Assembly: GCA_017472105.1 (NCBI GenBank)
Contig: JAFUQY010000324.1
Coordinates: forward strand, 1-5,927
DNA length: 5,927 nt
From: Clostridia bacterium
Lineage (GTDB): Bacteria; Bacillota_A; Clostridia; Oscillospirales; CAG-272
Direction of reading: 5' to 3'
This document shows positions 5,903 to 5,927 of the stretch, in pieces (position 1 is the stretch's first letter; each line of letters begins with the position of its first letter). The translations under genes were made by a program, and so were the position numbers. The notes beneath the pieces are model-generated. The model saw only the letters and a program-made list of their open reading frames with translations. It did not search any database and was not told the origin of the DNA.

Positions 5903-5927
5903 TTTGTCTGCGTGGATGATAAAATCC

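Overview
The window reads like the chromosome of an anaerobic, moderately GC-rich Bacillota bacterium, probably a gut Clostridia/Oscillospiraceae-type organism. The evidence is an oxygen-sensitive class III ribonucleotide reductase, consensus TTGACA/TATAAT promoters with 17-bp spacers, strong AGGAGG-type ribosome binding sites, and a lipoprotein solute-binding protein of a kind common in these bacteria. The lineage is inferred from gene content and style, not from a marker gene.

Left part (1-2500, minus strand): the nrdD-nrdG unit for anaerobic dNTP synthesis. nrdD (201-2378) is complete. nrdG, its radical-SAM activase, begins at 47 and runs off the left edge, so only its first 15 codons are visible. 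The 153-bp gap between them holds a shortened copy of a dispersed repeat. In front of nrdD is a perfect consensus promoter with three NrdR-box-like operators: one upstream of -35, one covering the -35/-10 spacer, and one just past the predicted transcription start. This predicts repression by NrdR when deoxynucleotides are plentiful.

Middle (2500-4150): a 314-bp imperfect palindrome with 16-bp perfect ends (2583-2896) lies in a gene-free stretch upstream of nrdD. It is followed by a minus-strand calcineurin-like metallophosphoesterase gene (2993-3856) with its own promoter and a purine/pyrimidine-rich leader. The 293-bp gap after it is a divergent intergenic region carrying back-to-back promoters.

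Right part (4150-5927, plus strand): a 504-residue lipoprotein solute-binding protein. It has a consensus promoter, a leader hairpin and a rho-independent terminator, and so looks monocistronic; no permease or ATPase gene is in the window. Beyond it (5723-5902) is a second dispersed-repeat locus, two inverted units around an 85-bp core, related to the shortened copy at 100-172.

The three transcription units have no evident functional link. No CRISPR array, tRNA, rRNA, transposase or phage gene is visible, and I do not see a new multi-gene system. The parts worth a second look are non-coding: the triple NrdR-box promoter, the long palindrome, and the repeat family at both ends.
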